NCBI RefSeq assembly: GCF_000245815.1
Contig: NZ_JH601103.1
Coordinates: forward strand, 186,001-250,000
Length of the DNA stretch: 64,000 nucleotides
Direction of reading: 5' to 3'
Source of the DNA: Dolosigranulum pigrum ATCC 51524
GTDB lineage: Bacteria > Bacillota > Bacilli > Lactobacillales > Carnobacteriaceae_A
Shown: positions 42,728 to 51,182 of the stretch, piece after piece
Position numbering within the stretch: the stretch's first letter is position 1
How the letters are laid out: each line of letters opens with the position of its first letter
Notes under the pieces: generated by a model
Told to the model about the DNA's origin: nothing
Seen by the model: the letters and a program-made list of their open reading frames with translations, nothing else
The model's database searches: none
Made by a program: the position numbers and the translations under genes

Positions 42728-44602
42728 TTAACTATTCCAACCGAGGTTATCGGCGGCTTCATCGATGTTGGAGAATTGGGCGTTGTACAAGCCGGCGTAG
42801 AAGCCGTCTTGAGCTAATAATTCATCGTGGGTGCCCGTTTCGATAACATCCCCTTGATTCATCACAATAATCTTATCGGCATCTTGAATCGTACTCAAAC
42901 GGTGTGCAATGACGAAACTGGTTCGTTCAGCTAAGATGTTATTCATCGCTTCTTGGATCAAGGTTTCGGTTCGTGTATCGACACTGGAGGTCGCTTCATC
43001 CAGAATTAATATCTCAGGATCAGCTAGAAATGCTCGGGCAATCGTAATGAGCTGGCGCTGTCCTTGCGATAAGTTACTGCCTTCCTCATTAATAATCGTC
43101 TCATACCCATGAGGAAGTCGGCGCACGAAACTATCAACGCGGGCGGCTTTCGACGCTTCCAGAATCGCTTCATCATCGTCAGCCTTATCATCATTCCCGT
43201 AAGCGATGTTCTCCCAGATCGTGCCGTTAAATAGCCACGTATCCTGCAGTACCATCGAGAAGCGCTCGCGTAATTGCTCACGCGGAATATTACGAATATC
43301 GGTGCCTTCTAAGTAAATTCCGCCACCACTTACATCGTAGAAGCGTTCCAGCAAGTTAATCAACGTCGATTTCCCAGCACCGGTTGGACCGACAATCGCA
43401 ACCATCTCACCGGGATGAACTTGCAAGTTGAAGTCTGTCATCAACAATGAATCTTCCGGTTCATCACCATAGCCGAACTGAACGCCGTCGAACTCAACTT
43501 TGTACGGCGAATTCGGCTTATTCTGAACATGGACCACTTCATCATCCATCGCATCTTCATCGATAATCTCAAAGATTCGCTCGGCTGAGGCAATCGTGAC
43601 TTGAACGGTATTCGAGAGTTGCGCAAAAAATCGAACGGGTTGGGCGAATTGGTTCACGTAATCCATGAACGCTTGCACGTGCCCGATCGAAATCGTCCCA
43701 TTAATCACTCCCCATCCACCGATAATGCCAATACCGAAGTACCCAATATCGCGGGCAAAACTCACTAGTGGCATCATTGTTCCGGCTAAGAACTGCGCTT
43801 TCCATGAAGCTTCATTCAGCTTAGCACTGCGCTCAAGGAACTTATCGATTTCATCTTCTTCCTTGTTATACGTCTTAATAATTGTATGTCCCGAGTAGGC
43901 TTCTTCCACTTGATCGGTCAATTTCCCCAATTCACGCTGCTGATTCGAAAATTGCCGTTGGGATTTAGGCGCAATGTAGTAGATTAACAGTGCACTGATC
44001 GGAGTCGTCACAACTACAACCGTCGCTAAAATCCAGTTCACCATATACATAATGACTAGGACCCCAACAAACATAATTACCCCATTCATCAACTGAATTA
44101 AGGATTGTTGCAAGGTGTTGGCAATTTGATCCACATCATTGACAGCTCGTGACATAATATCACCGTTCCCGTGTGTATCAAAGTATTCAATCGGTAGTTC
44201 ACTGATTTTTTGCTTAAGATCCTTACGTAAGTGATAGACCGTTCGTTGTGAACTTCGCGCTAGAATGAAACTCTGGAAGAAGCGTAATATGGCTTGAATA
44301 ACGTAGAGAATAATCAAGGTTAGAATGATCTCTTTAATCAAGTCAAAGTTAATCGGAATGCCATCCAATACTTCGCCGGCTGCTCGTAATTCACGGGCTT
44401 CTTGGATCGCACGGTAGACTTCATCCGTCGCGCGTCCTAAGTAACTCGGGGCGAGTGCTCCTAAAATAATGGCCCCAGCTGACATGAGAACCGCAAAGGA
44501 CAGCCCCCATGCACGTTTGAACATATATTGCAACAAGCGCAGAACCGTTCCCCAGAAGTTATGGGCTTTTCGGCGGCGCTTATGTTGGGCAGATGCTGGC
44601 AT
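42728..44602 (-). CDS. Heterodimeric multidrug ABC exporter subunit, canonical NBD (EfrB/LmrD-like)
   Basis: A 624-residue half transporter: six membrane helices (about 35-330) then an ATPase domain with Walker A GPTGAGKST, Walker B EILILDEATSS with the catalytic glutamate, and a changed signature LSQGQ in place of LSGGQ. That pairing (good Walker B, altered signature) is what one half of a heterodimeric exporter shows; the partner encoded upstream has the opposite pattern. Its ATG overlaps the partner's stop by one base (TAATG). Probably exports drugs or lipophilic compounds; controlled by the TetR regulator at 46325. Confidence 0.92.
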   Translation of the reverse strand: MPASAQHKRRRKAHNFWGTVLRLLQYMFKRAWGLSFAVLMSAGAIILGALAPSYLGRATDEVYRAIQEARELRAAGEVLDGIPINFDLIKEIILTLIILYVIQAILRFFQSFILARSSQRTVYHLRKDLKQKISELPIEYFDTHGNGDIMSRAVNDVDQIANTLQQSLIQLMNGVIMFVGVLVIMYMVNWILATVVVVTTPISALLIYYIAPKSQRQFSNQQRELGKLTDQVEEAYSGHTIIKTYNKEEDEIDKFLERSAKLNEASWKAQFLAGTMMPLVSFARDIGYFGIGIIGGWGVINGTISIGHVQAFMDYVNQFAQPVRFFAQLSNTVQVTIASAERIFEIIDEDAMDDEVVHVQNKPNSPYKVEFDGVQFGYGDEPEDSLLMTDFNLQVHPGEMVAIVGPTGAGKSTLINLLERFYDVSGGGIYLEGTDIRNIPREQLRERFSMVLQDTWLFNGTIWENIAYGNDDKADDDEAILEASKAARVDSFVRRLPHGYETIINEEGSNLSQGQRQLITIARAFLADPEILILDEATSSVDTRTETLIQEAMNNILAERTSFVIAHRLSTIQDADKIIVMNQGDVIETGTHDELLAQDGFYAGLYNAQFSNIDEAADNLGWNS

Positions 44603-46320
44603 TATAATTCCTCTCCTTTCATCTGTGAATTCATAATCTCTTGGTACACATCATTGGTCGCTTTTAATTCTTCGTGTGTGCCACGGCCGACCATACGTCC
44701 ATCGTCCAAGACAACGATCGTATCGGCATCCGCCACCGTACTGATGCGCTGGGCAATAATAATAACGACCTTATCTTCAGTCACGGACTTCAAGGCGGCT
44801 CGCAAGTTGGCATCTGTCTTGAAGTCCAAGGCAGAGAAGGAATCATCGAAGACCAAAATATCCGCATCTGTCACTAAGGCACGGGCAATGCTCAATCGTT
44901 GGCGCTGTCCACCAGAGAAGTTCCCGCCACCATGTTCGACTTTACTATCCAAGCCAGCGTTTAATTCACGGACAAAGTTAGCTCCCTGGGCAATCTCCAA
45001 GGCTTCCCATATATCGGCATCCGTTGCATCAGGCTTCCCATATGTTAAGTTATCGCGAATGGTACCGGAGAATAAGACTGCATCTTGGGGCGCAAAGCCA
45101 ATTTTATGGCGCAAATCACGCTGACGAACTTCTCGAATATCAATACCGTTCACAGCCACCGATCCGTCTGTCACATCATACATTCTGACCAACAAGTTGG
45201 CTAACGTACTTTTCCCAGCTCCTGTTCCACCGATAACTGCCAGTGTTTCCCCAGTATCAATCTGAAAGTCAATCTGATCGAGCGCTAACTTCTCCGCTCC
45301 CGGATAACGGAAGTCAACTTGATCATAAGTCACTTGAACTGGCCCATCAGGAATTGTGACCGGCTCCTTCGCATCTTCAATGGTAGATTCCGTGTTAATA
45401 ACTTCCATGACTCGCTCAGCAGCAATACTCCCGCGCGGTAAGAAGGCCAAGACACTTGCAATCAGCATAATACCGACAATAATAAGGGACGCATAGGTTA
45501 AGAATGCCACCATATTCCCCACTTGCATGACTTCTTGACCTACTAATTGCGCTCCGAACCATATAATTAAAATACTCGTCGCACTCCCCACTAAGAGCAA
45601 TGTTGGCATAAAAAAGGCCGCCACCGTTTGTCCCTTAATCGACGTCTCCATAAAGTCTTCATTTGCCTCATCGAAGCGGTCAATCTCGTATTGATCCTTC
45701 TTAAAGGCTCGTACAACCCGAACCCCGGTCAATCCTTCACGGAAAATACGGTTCAATACATCTGTCTTCTTCTGCAGAGACCGGAAAATTGGATGAGCTT
45801 TTTTCAGAATAAAGCCAATCGCCAGAATAAGAACCGGAATTGTAATAATAAAGACTGCCGCTAAGCGCGGTTCACGAATGAGCGCCATAATGGAAGCACC
45901 GATAATTAACATCGGATCTAGCCCCAGCATATAGATCATATGATACATCACAAATTGAATCTGCATCGTATCATTGCTAGACCGGGTAATTAGCGAAGAC
46001 GTCCCGAAGCCATCCAAATCTTCATTGGTAAAGTTCACAATCTTCTTAAAGATTTTGTTACGCAAGGTTTGGCCTAAGCGCTGACTCTCTGTCGCGGTAA
46101 AGTAGACCCCAACAATCGCTCCCGCAATCGCCAATAGCGTCACTCCAATCATAATGAGTCCTTGATTGACAATATATTGCATATCTCCTTCAACAACACC
46201 ATAATCAATAATATTAGCCGTCAACGTCGGAATCGCTAGCATTCCAACTACGCGGAAAGCTGCAAAAAATATCGCCAACGCCACACGTTTTAAATTCATT
46301 TCTTTAAATAATTGAAACAT
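44602..46320 (-). CDS. Heterodimeric multidrug ABC exporter subunit, degenerate NBD (EfrA/LmrC-like)
   Basis: A 572-residue half transporter with six membrane helices and an ATPase domain: Walker A GGTGAGKST, a proper signature FSGGQRQR, but Walker B ILVFDDSFSALD with Asp where the catalytic Glu should be, so this protein contributes the degenerate ATP site. Together with the 42728-44602 product it should form one consensus and one degenerate site, as in EfrAB, LmrCD or TM287/288. Four bp separate it from tetR. Confidence 0.92.
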   Translation of the reverse strand: MFQLFKEMNLKRVALAIFFAAFRVVGMLAIPTLTANIIDYGVVEGDMQYIVNQGLIMIGVTLLAIAGAIVGVYFTATESQRLGQTLRNKIFKKIVNFTNEDLDGFGTSSLITRSSNDTMQIQFVMYHMIYMLGLDPMLIIGASIMALIREPRLAAVFIITIPVLILAIGFILKKAHPIFRSLQKKTDVLNRIFREGLTGVRVVRAFKKDQYEIDRFDEANEDFMETSIKGQTVAAFFMPTLLLVGSATSILIIWFGAQLVGQEVMQVGNMVAFLTYASLIIVGIMLIASVLAFLPRGSIAAERVMEVINTESTIEDAKEPVTIPDGPVQVTYDQVDFRYPGAEKLALDQIDFQIDTGETLAVIGGTGAGKSTLANLLVRMYDVTDGSVAVNGIDIREVRQRDLRHKIGFAPQDAVLFSGTIRDNLTYGKPDATDADIWEALEIAQGANFVRELNAGLDSKVEHGGGNFSGGQRQRLSIARALVTDADILVFDDSFSALDFKTDANLRAALKSVTEDKVVIIIAQRISTVADADTIVVLDDGRMVGRGTHEELKATNDVYQEIMNSQMKGEEL

Positions 46321-46324
46321 CTAC

Positions 46325-46951
46325 TCACTCCCTCTCCATATCCTGTGGTGAATGATTCTTCAACCCATCAAACAGCCAATCCAACTGCCGCTTAAACTGC
46401 GCATTCGTCTGCTCGATCGACCATTCTTGCCAGAATCCCTCCATAATCGTCTGGTTCAACAACTTATGTAAAAATTCAAACACATCTTCCACCTCAGTCT
46501 GATCCACCACTAAATCAGCCACACTCACCACATCCACTAATTTTTCTTGTTTATCATTTTCGAACAAAATATCAATACTCTGCTTGTTCAACTGATAATT
46601 CATATTCAAGTACAACTGCTCGAAGAAGCCAAACTTCGGACTCTCTAAAATCGCCCGAATATAATACTCGCTGAACGCCAAGTATCCCGCATAGAAGTCA
46701 CCCGCATGCTCGCGAAACTTCGCTACCATCAATTCATGATAATTCCGCTTAAACTTCCGAATCAAATAACAATACAAATCCATCTTATGTTCAAAATATT
46801 GATAAAAACTTCCGCGCGAAATATCGGCATGCTGGATAATCTTCGCAATGGACACCTCACTAAACGGCAGCTGCGAGAATTCCTTCATCGCTCCTTGTAT
46901 AATACGTTCTTGTTTATCTTTTGGTAAATTAAAAAAAGTTTGTGTCGGCAC
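46325..46951 (-). CDS. TetR-family repressor of the ABC exporter
   Basis: A 208-residue TetR protein: N-terminal helix-turn-helix (SEVSIAKIIQHADISRGSFYQYFEHKMDLY) and an all-helical ligand domain. Start GTG at 46951 after GGAGG. It heads the operon, and two near-identical inverted repeats, one of them inside its promoter, are its likely operators, so substrates of the pump may act as inducers. Confidence 0.9.
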   Translation of the reverse strand: MPTQTFFNLPKDKQERIIQGAMKEFSQLPFSEVSIAKIIQHADISRGSFYQYFEHKMDLYCYLIRKFKRNYHELMVAKFREHAGDFYAGYLAFSEYYIRAILESPKFGFFEQLYLNMNYQLNKQSIDILFENDKQEKLVDVVSVADLVVDQTEVEDVFEFLHKLLNQTIMEGFWQEWSIEQTNAQFKRQLDWLFDGLKNHSPQDMERE

Positions 46952-47008
46952 CTATTCTTCCTCCTTCACGTCATCATATCTATCCTTTTATTGTTAATCC
47001 GTTCACTA

Positions 47009-47069
47009 TGACAACCTGTCACAATTTAATCGCATTATCCATTATAAATGACACCCTGTCACTTTTCAA
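47009..47069 (-). promoter_or_regulatory. TetR/ABC operon promoter with two operators
   Basis: On the minus strand -35 TTGAAA (47064-47069), 17-bp spacer, -10 TATAAT (47041-47046). TGACACCCTGTCA (47049-47061) fills the spacer, and TGACAACCTGTCA (47009-47021) lies exactly 40 bp further, downstream of the start site. Both share ATGACA-N-CCTGTCAC, a palindrome fitting a TetR dimer. Confidence 0.88.
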
Positions 47070-47121
47070 CCCATAAAATTATAAAAACGCTTCTTTATTT
47101 TAAGGGTGGATCTCAAAAAAG

Positions 47122-47269
47122 ATGGCTTTTCGTTTTAAAATAGGTTACTATTTAGCAGGAGTTACTGTAAAAGCTGGTCACTGGGCTCATAAAACAATTA
47201 ATGGAAATAAAAAAAGATGGTAAACGAGTTGCGTCTTTAGATGGTGGAGGAAAAATTATTGCAAAATAA
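47122..47269 (+). pseudogene. Small gene split by a frameshift in an A7 run
   Basis: The ATG at 47122 opens a 33-residue frame (MAFRFKIGYYLAGVTVKAGH and on) that stops at 47221. In the next frame the sequence goes on smoothly as KKDGKRVASLDGGGKIIAK to a stop at 47267-47269. Removing one A from the seven-A run at about 47210-47216 would join them into one ~48-residue protein, so this looks like a slippage mutation or a truncated tail of a larger gene. It ends inside the start of the next gene. Family not recognised. Confidence 0.5.
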
Positions 47270-47501
47270 TAAACAAGTTATTGAATTGAAACAGTATCGG
47301 ATATCGCACAACCACCCTGCAGAATATTGTGTTGTTGATAGTTTACAAGATAGAATAATGTTTATGGAAATTGGTCAAGCTGATATTCGTTTGGTTATCT
47401 GCTTAGAAGAACAAAAATTGACTTTCTATCAAAAATATGGAGTTGTCGTTTCGTATCTTGGAAACAATACTTTTGAAGTTGAGGTTGAAGAATATGACTA
47501 A
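47259..47501 (+). CDS. Tandem small protein 1 of 3, unknown family
   Basis: About 80 residues if the TTG at 47259 is the start, which has GGTGGAGG eight bases upstream; an ATG at 47241 overlaps that site. Predicted mostly beta (ELKQYRISHNHPAEYCVVDS, RLVICLEEQKLTFYQKYGVV). It aligns over its whole length with the next two genes: a Tyr-containing first strand, an Asp near 25, hydrophobic L-V-I strand, then F-E-V-E-V near the end. The start overlaps the end of the broken gene before it. Function unknown. Confidence 0.6.
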   Translation: MQNNKQVIELKQYRISHNHPAEYCVVDSLQDRIMFMEIGQADIRLVICLEEQKLTFYQKYGVVVSYLGNNTFEVEVEEYD

Positions 47502-47760
47502 CATTGGCAGTTGCAAGATTACATTAGGAAAGTATACCATTGAATATACGGATTATTTAACCTGCTTCCTCGATCTAGATAAGCAAATGGCTATCTTTAC
47601 CCCACAGAATTATGATGATTTGAACCTAATTATGCAATTGACTGAAGATACATTAATGATTCAGCCAGAGAGCAATATTAAGATACACTACACGGGTCCG
47701 TACAGTTATTTTCTCGACGTTAATTACGATCCGCGACGTGATAAGGCGGTGTGGGAATGA
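47494..47760 (+). CDS. Tandem small protein 2 of 3, unknown family
   Basis: An 88-residue protein starting MTNIGSCKITLGKYTIEYTD at an ATG that overlaps the previous gene by 8 bp. It shares the LGKYT-strand, the F-x-D turn (CFLDLDKQMAIF), the DLNLIMQLTEDTL block and the YFLDV ending with its neighbours. Mostly acidic and beta-rich, no membrane segment, no signal. No family recognised. Coupled translation suggests the three proteins work together or in equal amounts. Confidence 0.7.
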   Translation: MTNIGSCKITLGKYTIEYTDYLTCFLDLDKQMAIFTPQNYDDLNLIMQLTEDTLMIQPESNIKIHYTGPYSYFLDVNYDPRRDKAVWE

Positions 47761-48014
47761 GTAAGATACAAGTAGGTAAATATACGCTGTCAAGTAGTGA
47801 TCAAGTTGTCGCTTTCTATGATGAAAAGCAGTCGCGCATCACTTATCTGACTGAGATATACGATGAAGTCTATCTCGTCATTGAATGTGCGCAAGATGAA
47901 TTAATATTTTATCCAAGATACAATGTGCAGATTGAACAATTGGATGAGCATCATTTTTATATTGACGTAGCGAGTAATCCAGACGTCCCACCATCATTGA
48001 ATTGGTTGAAGTGA
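47757..48014 (+). CDS. Tandem small protein 3 of 3, unknown family
   Basis: An 85-residue protein starting MSKIQVGKYTLSSSDQ at an ATG in ATGA, overlapping the previous stop by 4 bp. Shares VGKYTL, VAFYDEKQSRI, VYLVIECAQDELIFYPRYNV and FYIDV with protein 2. It ends before a strong plus-strand terminator, closing the cassette. Acidic, no export signal. Function unknown; an immunity-type or structural small beta protein is possible but unproven. Confidence 0.7.
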   Translation: MSKIQVGKYTLSSSDQVVAFYDEKQSRITYLTEIYDEVYLVIECAQDELIFYPRYNVQIEQLDEHHFYIDVASNPDVPPSLNWLK

Positions 48015-48037
48015 GCGCTAAAAATATAACAAAAAAC

Positions 48038-48091
48038 AGTAACCCCACACGTAATTTTAGTGAATGATTACGTGTGGGAGTTATTGTTTTG
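48038..48091 (+). terminator. Terminator of the three-gene cassette
   Basis: CCCACACGTAAT (48044-48055) pairs perfectly with ATTACGTGTGGG (48067-48078), extended by GTAAC/GTTA, and followed by TTGTTTT. Confidence 0.88.
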
Positions 48092-48094
48092 TAC

Positions 48095-48138
48095 TGCCCC
48101 CAAAAGTTAGAGTAAATTATTCTAATTTTTTGGGGGTT
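48095..48138. mobile_element. Pair of abutting IS-like terminal inverted repeats
   Basis: TGCCCCCAAAAGTTAGAGT at 48095-48113 faces an inverted copy (TCTAATTTTTTGGGGG, 48121-48136) with eight bases between. TGCCCCCAAAAAGTTAGA-like ends are common in IS3-family elements, and a second copy occurs at 58700. No transposase is between them, so this is a relic, an end junction or a tiny non-autonomous element. Confidence 0.5.
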
Positions 48139-48150
48139 ATTTATGAGTGA

Positions 48151-49323
48151 TTACTTTTCTTCCAATGACGTATCGATTAATACTTTTTCATGGCGATTAG
48201 ATGGCCGTTCTTCTGCTGGGTAGAGCTCTGTATGCTCACGAATATAATCGAAGATCATATGGAACATAATTTTTAAAATAGCATAAATCGGTATCCCGAG
48301 CAATAAGCCCATAACGCCCATCATCTTACCGGCTGTTAACATAATGAATAAAATCGTTACCGGATGAATATTCAACTGATTTCCTAAGATTAACGGTTGG
48401 ATAATACGGTTCTCCACTAATGATTCTAACGAAATCACGATTAGCACATACACGACCATTATCGGTGCTTGGAAAAATCCGATAATAAGTGCTAACAGTG
48501 TCGCGGTAATTGAGCCTAAATAAGGAACTAAATTCAAAACTCCTCCAATAATCGCTAAAACAATGTAAAAGTCTAATCCAATAATCGCAAATCCTACTAA
48601 AAAGGACAACCCCACAAAAAAAGCAACCATTAATTGTCCACGCACATAAATACTAAGTTGCTCATGCACACTCGTTAAAAAACTAGAAATCGACTGGCGC
48701 CAACGTGTCGGCACAACGCGAATGATATTATTCGGCACTTTTTCTGGAGAGACTAATAAGAAATACAAAATAAACGGCACGGTAAAGATAATAAAGACCG
48801 CTTGCGTAATAATATTGACGAAACTGCCCACACCGCTAAGCGTGGCATTCAGCACATTCGTTCCTTGTTCAGTTATTGTCTGGACAATATTTGAATCTTG
48901 GATTTGTTGGTACATTTCTCTGAAATCACTGGTCTGAATGAGTGGATCGATAATTTCAATTAACTCATTAAAGTATCGTGGCAGCACCACAATAATGGAC
49001 TCCACTTGATGTTGAATAATTGGAAAAACATACAATACTGAAATAACAATGATTCCTAAAATAGCCAGAAATAAAATTAAAACCCCCATCGATCGGGCTA
49101 TTCCTCGCTTTTGTAGCCAGGTAATGACTGGATTAAATAAGTAAAAGAAAATCGTAGCGATAACTAATGGTGGCCCAACGATACTCATAATCGCTCGCAA
49201 CGGATATAACAGTCCCGGCATAATTGACAGCATAAAAAGGTTTAACAAGAACAATAAGAAACCCAACATATATAGGATGACCTTGTGGGCGGTTAGTTGT
49301 TCGAATAATGATTTTTTCTCCAT
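48151..49323 (-). CDS. AI-2E family transporter (YdiK/PerM-like membrane protein)
   Basis: A 390-residue membrane protein of the AI-2E/UPF0118 family: about eight hydrophobic segments with the conserved late block VPYLGSITATLLALIIGFF and PLILGNQLNIHPVTILFIML. Members have been tied to autoinducer export, ion/proton antiport or permease roles; the function here is open. The ATG at 49323 has CGGAG eight bases before; the in-frame GTG at 49332 lies too close to that site. Single-gene unit. Confidence 0.88.
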   Translation of the reverse strand: MEKKSLFEQLTAHKVILYMLGFLLFLLNLFMLSIMPGLLYPLRAIMSIVGPPLVIATIFFYLFNPVITWLQKRGIARSMGVLILFLAILGIIVISVLYVFPIIQHQVESIIVVLPRYFNELIEIIDPLIQTSDFREMYQQIQDSNIVQTITEQGTNVLNATLSGVGSFVNIITQAVFIIFTVPFILYFLLVSPEKVPNNIIRVVPTRWRQSISSFLTSVHEQLSIYVRGQLMVAFFVGLSFLVGFAIIGLDFYIVLAIIGGVLNLVPYLGSITATLLALIIGFFQAPIMVVYVLIVISLESLVENRIIQPLILGNQLNIHPVTILFIMLTAGKMMGVMGLLLGIPIYAILKIMFHMIFDYIREHTELYPAEERPSNRHEKVLIDTSLEEK

Positions 49324-49412
49324 TTGCTTCACTCCGTTCTTTCCTATTATACAATGAATGAGTCAACTTTCCTCAGTCTAAGGTCTCATCATTAGAGACA
49401 CATGAATCAATT

Positions 49413-49421
49413 TGTTATAAT
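49413..49421 (+). promoter_or_regulatory. Extended -10 promoter of the lactonase gene
   Basis: TGTTATAAT is an extended -10; no clear -35. Start near 49428, then GAGGAGG before the ATG at 49451. Confidence 0.55.
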
Positions 49422-49450
49422 GAAGGTACATTACTGAGGAGGAATTTTTC

Positions 49451-50482
49451 ATGACGATACCACTATTGCTTGGCACGTATACGCGAGCGACTAGCCAAGG
49501 ACTGTACATGATTGACTTCGATCAACAGTCCACTACGCTAGCTAATTTACAATTAATTGACGACATCGGGAGCCCCACATACGTTACCACTGGCTATGCT
49601 GGCAAGGTCATCTTTACTATTGTGAACGAAGGTGATCAAGGAGGTGTCGGCACGTTAGTCAAACAAGCTGACGGCTCTTACCAACGCCAAAATACCTTAT
49701 TAGAAGACGGCCCAGCCCCTTGTTATGTCGCCTTCGATCAAGAACGCGAGCTCTTATATGAAGCTAATTATCATACCGGAGCACTTAGCATTTACCAAAC
49801 GACGGCGGACGGACAATTAACCTTAACTGATCGTATCCAACATGCGGGAAGCTCGGTTCACCAGAATCAAGATGGCCCACACGCGCACTACTTCGATCTC
49901 GATGTTGCGGATAAATTCGCCCTATCTTGTGATCTTGGAACGGATGAAGTGAGCACTTACCGCATATCTGAGACCGGCAAAGCGGAAGATATCAGTACAC
50001 TGTCGGTTAAACCAGGTACCGGCCCGCGTCACTTAACCTTCCATCCCAATGGCGAATACGTATATATCTTTGGCGAATTAAGTAGTGAGATCTTAGTGGG
50101 CACGTATGATCAAGCAAGTGGGGAAATCGAGTTGATTCAGACCCTCTCTACATTACCCGGAGATTTCAACGGTGAAAGCAGCGGTGCGGCCATTCGCATC
50201 TCCAACGACGGACAATTCCTCTATGCCTCAAATCGTGGGCATGATTCGATTGTGGTCTATCACATTCAAGAGGACTTCACCTTAAAAGTGATTCAATGGG
50301 CAGAGACACATGGTCAGAACCCACGCGACTTCAACTTCACGCCGGATGAACAGTTTATCATTTGTGGACATCAACATACCGATACGCTCAGCTTATTCCA
50401 GCGTGATGCGTCATCAGGTAAGCTTAGCTTACTATCCACCGATACGATTGCACCGGAAGTTGTCTGCGTAACACCACTTTAA
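49451..50482 (+). CDS. pgl: 6-phosphogluconolactonase (lactonase beta-propeller family)
   Basis: A 343-residue seven-bladed propeller of the YbhE/YkgB type, which opens 6-phosphogluconolactone in the oxidative pentose phosphate pathway. Typical blocks: LLGTYTRATSQGLYMIDFD, GPHAHYFDLDVADKFALSCDLGTDEV written in parts as GPHAHYFDLD and SCDLGTDEV, GTGPRHLTFHPNG, and LYASNRGHDSIVVY. Monocistronic with an own promoter and terminator. Some members of this family act on other lactones, so the substrate is by family. Confidence 0.88.
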   Translation: MTIPLLLGTYTRATSQGLYMIDFDQQSTTLANLQLIDDIGSPTYVTTGYAGKVIFTIVNEGDQGGVGTLVKQADGSYQRQNTLLEDGPAPCYVAFDQERELLYEANYHTGALSIYQTTADGQLTLTDRIQHAGSSVHQNQDGPHAHYFDLDVADKFALSCDLGTDEVSTYRISETGKAEDISTLSVKPGTGPRHLTFHPNGEYVYIFGELSSEILVGTYDQASGEIELIQTLSTLPGDFNGESSGAAIRISNDGQFLYASNRGHDSIVVYHIQEDFTLKVIQWAETHGQNPRDFNFTPDEQFIICGHQHTDTLSLFQRDASSGKLSLLSTDTIAPEVVCVTPL

Positions 50483-50543
50483 TGCCCTCTTTATGGGTCA
50501 CACAATATGTTCGCTATTCGATAAACACCCTTATTAATGAAAG

Positions 50544-50587
50544 AGACTGAACGCAACCGTTATTGATCCGGGCGTTCAGTCTTTTTT
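50544..50587. terminator. Bidirectional terminator after pgl and the lipoprotein gene
   Basis: GACTGAACG pairs with CGTTCAGTC around a ~19-base loop, followed by TTTTTT on the plus strand and A-rich sequence on the other side. Confidence 0.82.
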
Positions 50588-50608
50588 ATCATTCACAATA
50601 ACTCGTTT

Positions 50609-51163
50609 TTATTCGAAGCTATCGGTCTCTTCATTGTAAACTTGGTATTCATCTGTTGTAGCGTTGTAGCGGTAAAGCTTGTACAACGTTGATACATCTG
50701 GATTATCTTTCGAAAGTTCACGAATCTCAACTTTTACCCAGTCTGCTTCGTCATCTTTTAATACCATGAAGGTGTACTTCATCAGATCTTGTTCTATGCC
50801 TTCGATTTCAACGATACGATCCAAAATAGCTTGTTCTTCTTCTGGTACTAGATCTGCTTCGTCAGATGTGCTTGTTTTAGCGGTGTTATTGGCTGGAGTA
50901 GACGCATCGGCTGAGTCATCTGATTTATCAGACTTGTCGGTTGCTGAAGCATCTTTGTCAGCCTTCACCTCTTTGTCCGCTGCTTTATCTTTCTCGTCAG
51001 CTGTATCGTCCATTTTTTTGTCGTCTTTTTCATCTACTTTTTTGTTCTCTTCTACAACAGATTCTGTTGCAGTCTCCTCTGGTTCGGCAGGTGCTTGCTC
51101 ATTGCCGCATGCTGCCAGAACAACTGGAGCAACGAGTAATAAGGCTAATTTTTTCATCTTCAT
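50609..51163 (-). CDS. Lipoprotein with long charged linker and small C-terminal domain
   Basis: A 184-residue lipoprotein: lipobox LAACG, then ~90 residues of Asp/Lys/Glu/Ser/Thr-rich linker (DKSDKSDDSADAS-like) and a ~75-residue folded domain (ILDRIVEIEGIEQDLMKYTF, KLYRYNATTDEYQVYNEETD). AGGAGG eight bases before the ATG at 51163 sets the start; a much longer frame reaches back into rsmI but has no site. It lies 19 bp after rsmI and is the last gene of the replication block by position. Family not recognised. Confidence 0.7.
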   Translation of the reverse strand: MKMKKLALLLVAPVVLAACGNEQAPAEPEETATESVVEENKKVDEKDDKKMDDTADEKDKAADKEVKADKDASATDKSDKSDDSADASTPANNTAKTSTSDEADLVPEEEQAILDRIVEIEGIEQDLMKYTFMVLKDDEADWVKVEIRELSKDNPDVSTLYKLYRYNATTDEYQVYNEETDSFE

Positions 51164-51182
51164 TATCATTACCTCCTGAAAA

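Noticed and set aside
50679..51179. Plus-strand 166-codon frame opposite the charged lipoprotein gene
   Set aside because: Ser-rich translation is the mirror of the Asp/Lys/Thr linker; the minus-strand gene has a lipobox and a ribosome site.
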